14,381 nt of DNA from an uncultured Peptostreptococcaceae bacterium (lineage in GTDB: Bacteria > Bacillota > Clostridia > Peptostreptococcales > Anaerovoracaceae), in contig CAJOQI010000126.1 of the NCBI GenBank assembly GCA_905236895.1, positions 1 to 14,381 on the forward strand, in the 5' to 3' direction. Positions 13,413-14,381 of this stretch are shown one piece after another; within the stretch, counting starts at the first letter, position 1; every line of letters starts with the position of its first letter. A program made the position numbers and the translations under genes. The notes beneath the pieces were generated by a model. It saw nothing but the letters and a program-made list of their open reading frames with translations. It had not been told where the DNA came from and ran no database searches.

Positions 13413-14381
13413 TTAGTCTCTGGTAAGAACCCTTACCTTGATTACCCCTTCAACCTTGGGAACGGATTCGATTGTATCCTTTGTTTGGAGAAGAGCATAG
13501 CCGTAGTCATCTCTTACGCCGCCTGCTATTTCAAGGATTTCTTTGTCCGCGAACATGGCGGAGGCCAGCTTTACAGGATCCGGCTCGCCCTTGGTGAGAA
13601 CTGCCACTCTGGTGCCTTCCCAAACCGTACCATCTTCGTCCCCGGAAAGCTTTACGGCAGGGAAGTTTACGGAGTTTCTAATAACTCCGTTTTCGATATA
13701 GTCCATAAGCTCGTCAACAGCCATAGCTGCGCAATTGTCCTCGGCTTCCTCCGTAGAAGCTCCAAGGTGAGGCATGGAGGTTACATTTTCTTTACCGGCA
13801 ATCCCGGGAGTAATAAAGTCGGTTATATATTTTCTTAAGGTTCCATTGTCCAACGCTTCGATTATGTCTCCTTCTTCAACCAGCTTATCTCTGGAGAAGT
13901 TGAGGAGGATGGCTCCGTCCTTAAAATGAGACAGCAGGTCTTTGTTTACCATTCCCTTGGTGCTGTCCAGAGCAGGAAGGTGGAGGGTAACGAAGTCGGC
14001 TTTGGGAAGGAGATCTTCCAAGTTCTCGATTATCTCAACTTCGGGATTAAGTCTTGCGGCGGCAGCAGGTGAGAGATAGGGGTCATATCCTGCGACTTTC
14101 ATGCCCAAGGCAAGAGCGGAATTGGCCACCATGGCTCCGATTGCGCCGAGGCCCACAACACCCAAGGTCTTGCCGGCAATTTCGTTTCCCGCAAACTGAC
14201 CTTTACCCTTTTCAACTGCTTTGCTTACATCTTCAGTTGCAGGATCCTTGGCAATTTGGTTAACCCAAGCGATACCCGTATCGATATTTCTTGCGGAAAT
14301 AATAAGCGCGGCCAGAACCAGTTCTTTAACGGCATTGGCGTTGGCTCCGGGAGTATTGAATACCACGATACCCTGGTCGGC
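13413..14381 (-). CDS. serA: D-3-phosphoglycerate dehydrogenase (SerA), 3' part
   Basis: SerA oxidises 3-phosphoglycerate with NAD+, the first step of serine synthesis. About 322 codons are visible; the frame is open at the right edge, so the N-terminus is missing (the visible part starts ADQGIVVFNTPGANANAVKE). Numbering from there, the NAD-binding VVGLGAIG is at about 75-82, the catalytic-type Arg at about 164 (NFSRDK) and His205 in PHLGAST. The substrate-domain Glu, normally in a FPxE-type position before PHLGAS, is not obvious: the segment reads TDFITPGIAG. The C-terminal 70 or so residues are short and ACT-like but divergent. Another 2-hydroxyacid dehydrogenase is possible, but NTPGANANAVKE strongly favours the Firmicutes SerA type. 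It is convergent with the exporter operon. Confidence 0.88.
   Translation of the reverse strand, partial: ADQGIVVFNTPGANANAVKELVLAALIISARNIDTGIAWVNQIAKDPATEDVSKAVEKGKGQFAGNEIAGKTLGVVGLGAIGAMVANSALALGMKVAGYDPYLSPAAAARLNPEVEIIENLEDLLPKADFVTLHLPALDSTKGMVNKDLLSHFKDGAILLNFSRDKLVEEGDIIEALDNGTLRKYITDFITPGIAGKENVTSMPHLGASTEEAEDNCAAMAVDELMDYIENGVIRNSVNFPAVKLSGDEDGTVWEGTRVAVLTKGEPDPVKLASAMFADKEILEIAGGVRDDYGYALLQTKDTIESVPKVEGVIKVRVLTRD

Noticed and set aside
13377..13838. Plus-strand open frame of 153 codons
   Set aside because: It lies opposite the clear serA coding frame and in the inverted-repeat arm, with no ribosome site.

Overview
The window looks like chromosomal DNA of a low-to-mid GC, Gram-positive anaerobe of the Clostridia. 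Pointers are strong GGAGG-type ribosome binding sites, GTG and TTG starts, a Bacillus/Clostridium-type abrB neighbourhood, exported LysM/G5 wall hydrolases without any outer-membrane protein, and a short Firmicutes-type SerA. A Family XIII/Anaerovoracaceae-like host is only a guess. No rRNA, tRNA, CRISPR array, insertion sequence or phage gene was seen.

Region 1 (1-4549, + strand) is a tightly packed housekeeping operon: the tail of a tRNA1(Val) methyltransferase (YabB/TrmN6 type), a small one-TM coiled protein, an AbrB/SpoVT-type regulator with an added four-cysteine zinc-ribbon-like tail, murA, an AEC-family transporter, rdgB (XTP/dITP pyrophosphatase) and a YihY-family membrane protein. 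Gaps run from a 1-base overlap to 45 bases. The methyltransferase/abrB association recalls the yabB-yazA-rsmI-abrB region of Bacillus subtilis.

Region 2 (4550-7985) holds two paralogous exported cell-wall hydrolases in separate transcription units. Both have a signal peptide, a shared N-terminal module, LysM, G5 and an acidic linker. One ends in an NlpC/P60 peptidase and the other in an M23 peptidase. Their upstream regions are also related: phased CTTAAG repeats, a dyad, a TGTG-type direct repeat with a 5-base spacer exactly 16 bases before the -35 box, and the same TTGACT-N17-TACCAT promoter. The direct repeat resembles WalR (YycF) boxes, which would fit wall-hydrolase control.

Region 3 (8001-13232) is a four-gene MacAB-like ABC export operon with two adaptors: adaptor 1 (366 aa), ATPase, adaptor 2 (706 aa), FtsX-fold permease. 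Spacing is abutting or overlapping throughout. Adaptor 2 carries an insertion of about 340 residues in its hairpin (Pro-Glu repeats, charged coiled coil, Ser/Asp/Gly linker, a Trp-containing globular segment). The two adaptors are paralogs, so a hetero-adaptor exporter is plausible.

Region 4 (13233-14381) is a 180-base convergent intergenic region almost filled by a 165-base nested inverted repeat, followed on the minus strand by the 3' part of serA, which runs off the right edge.
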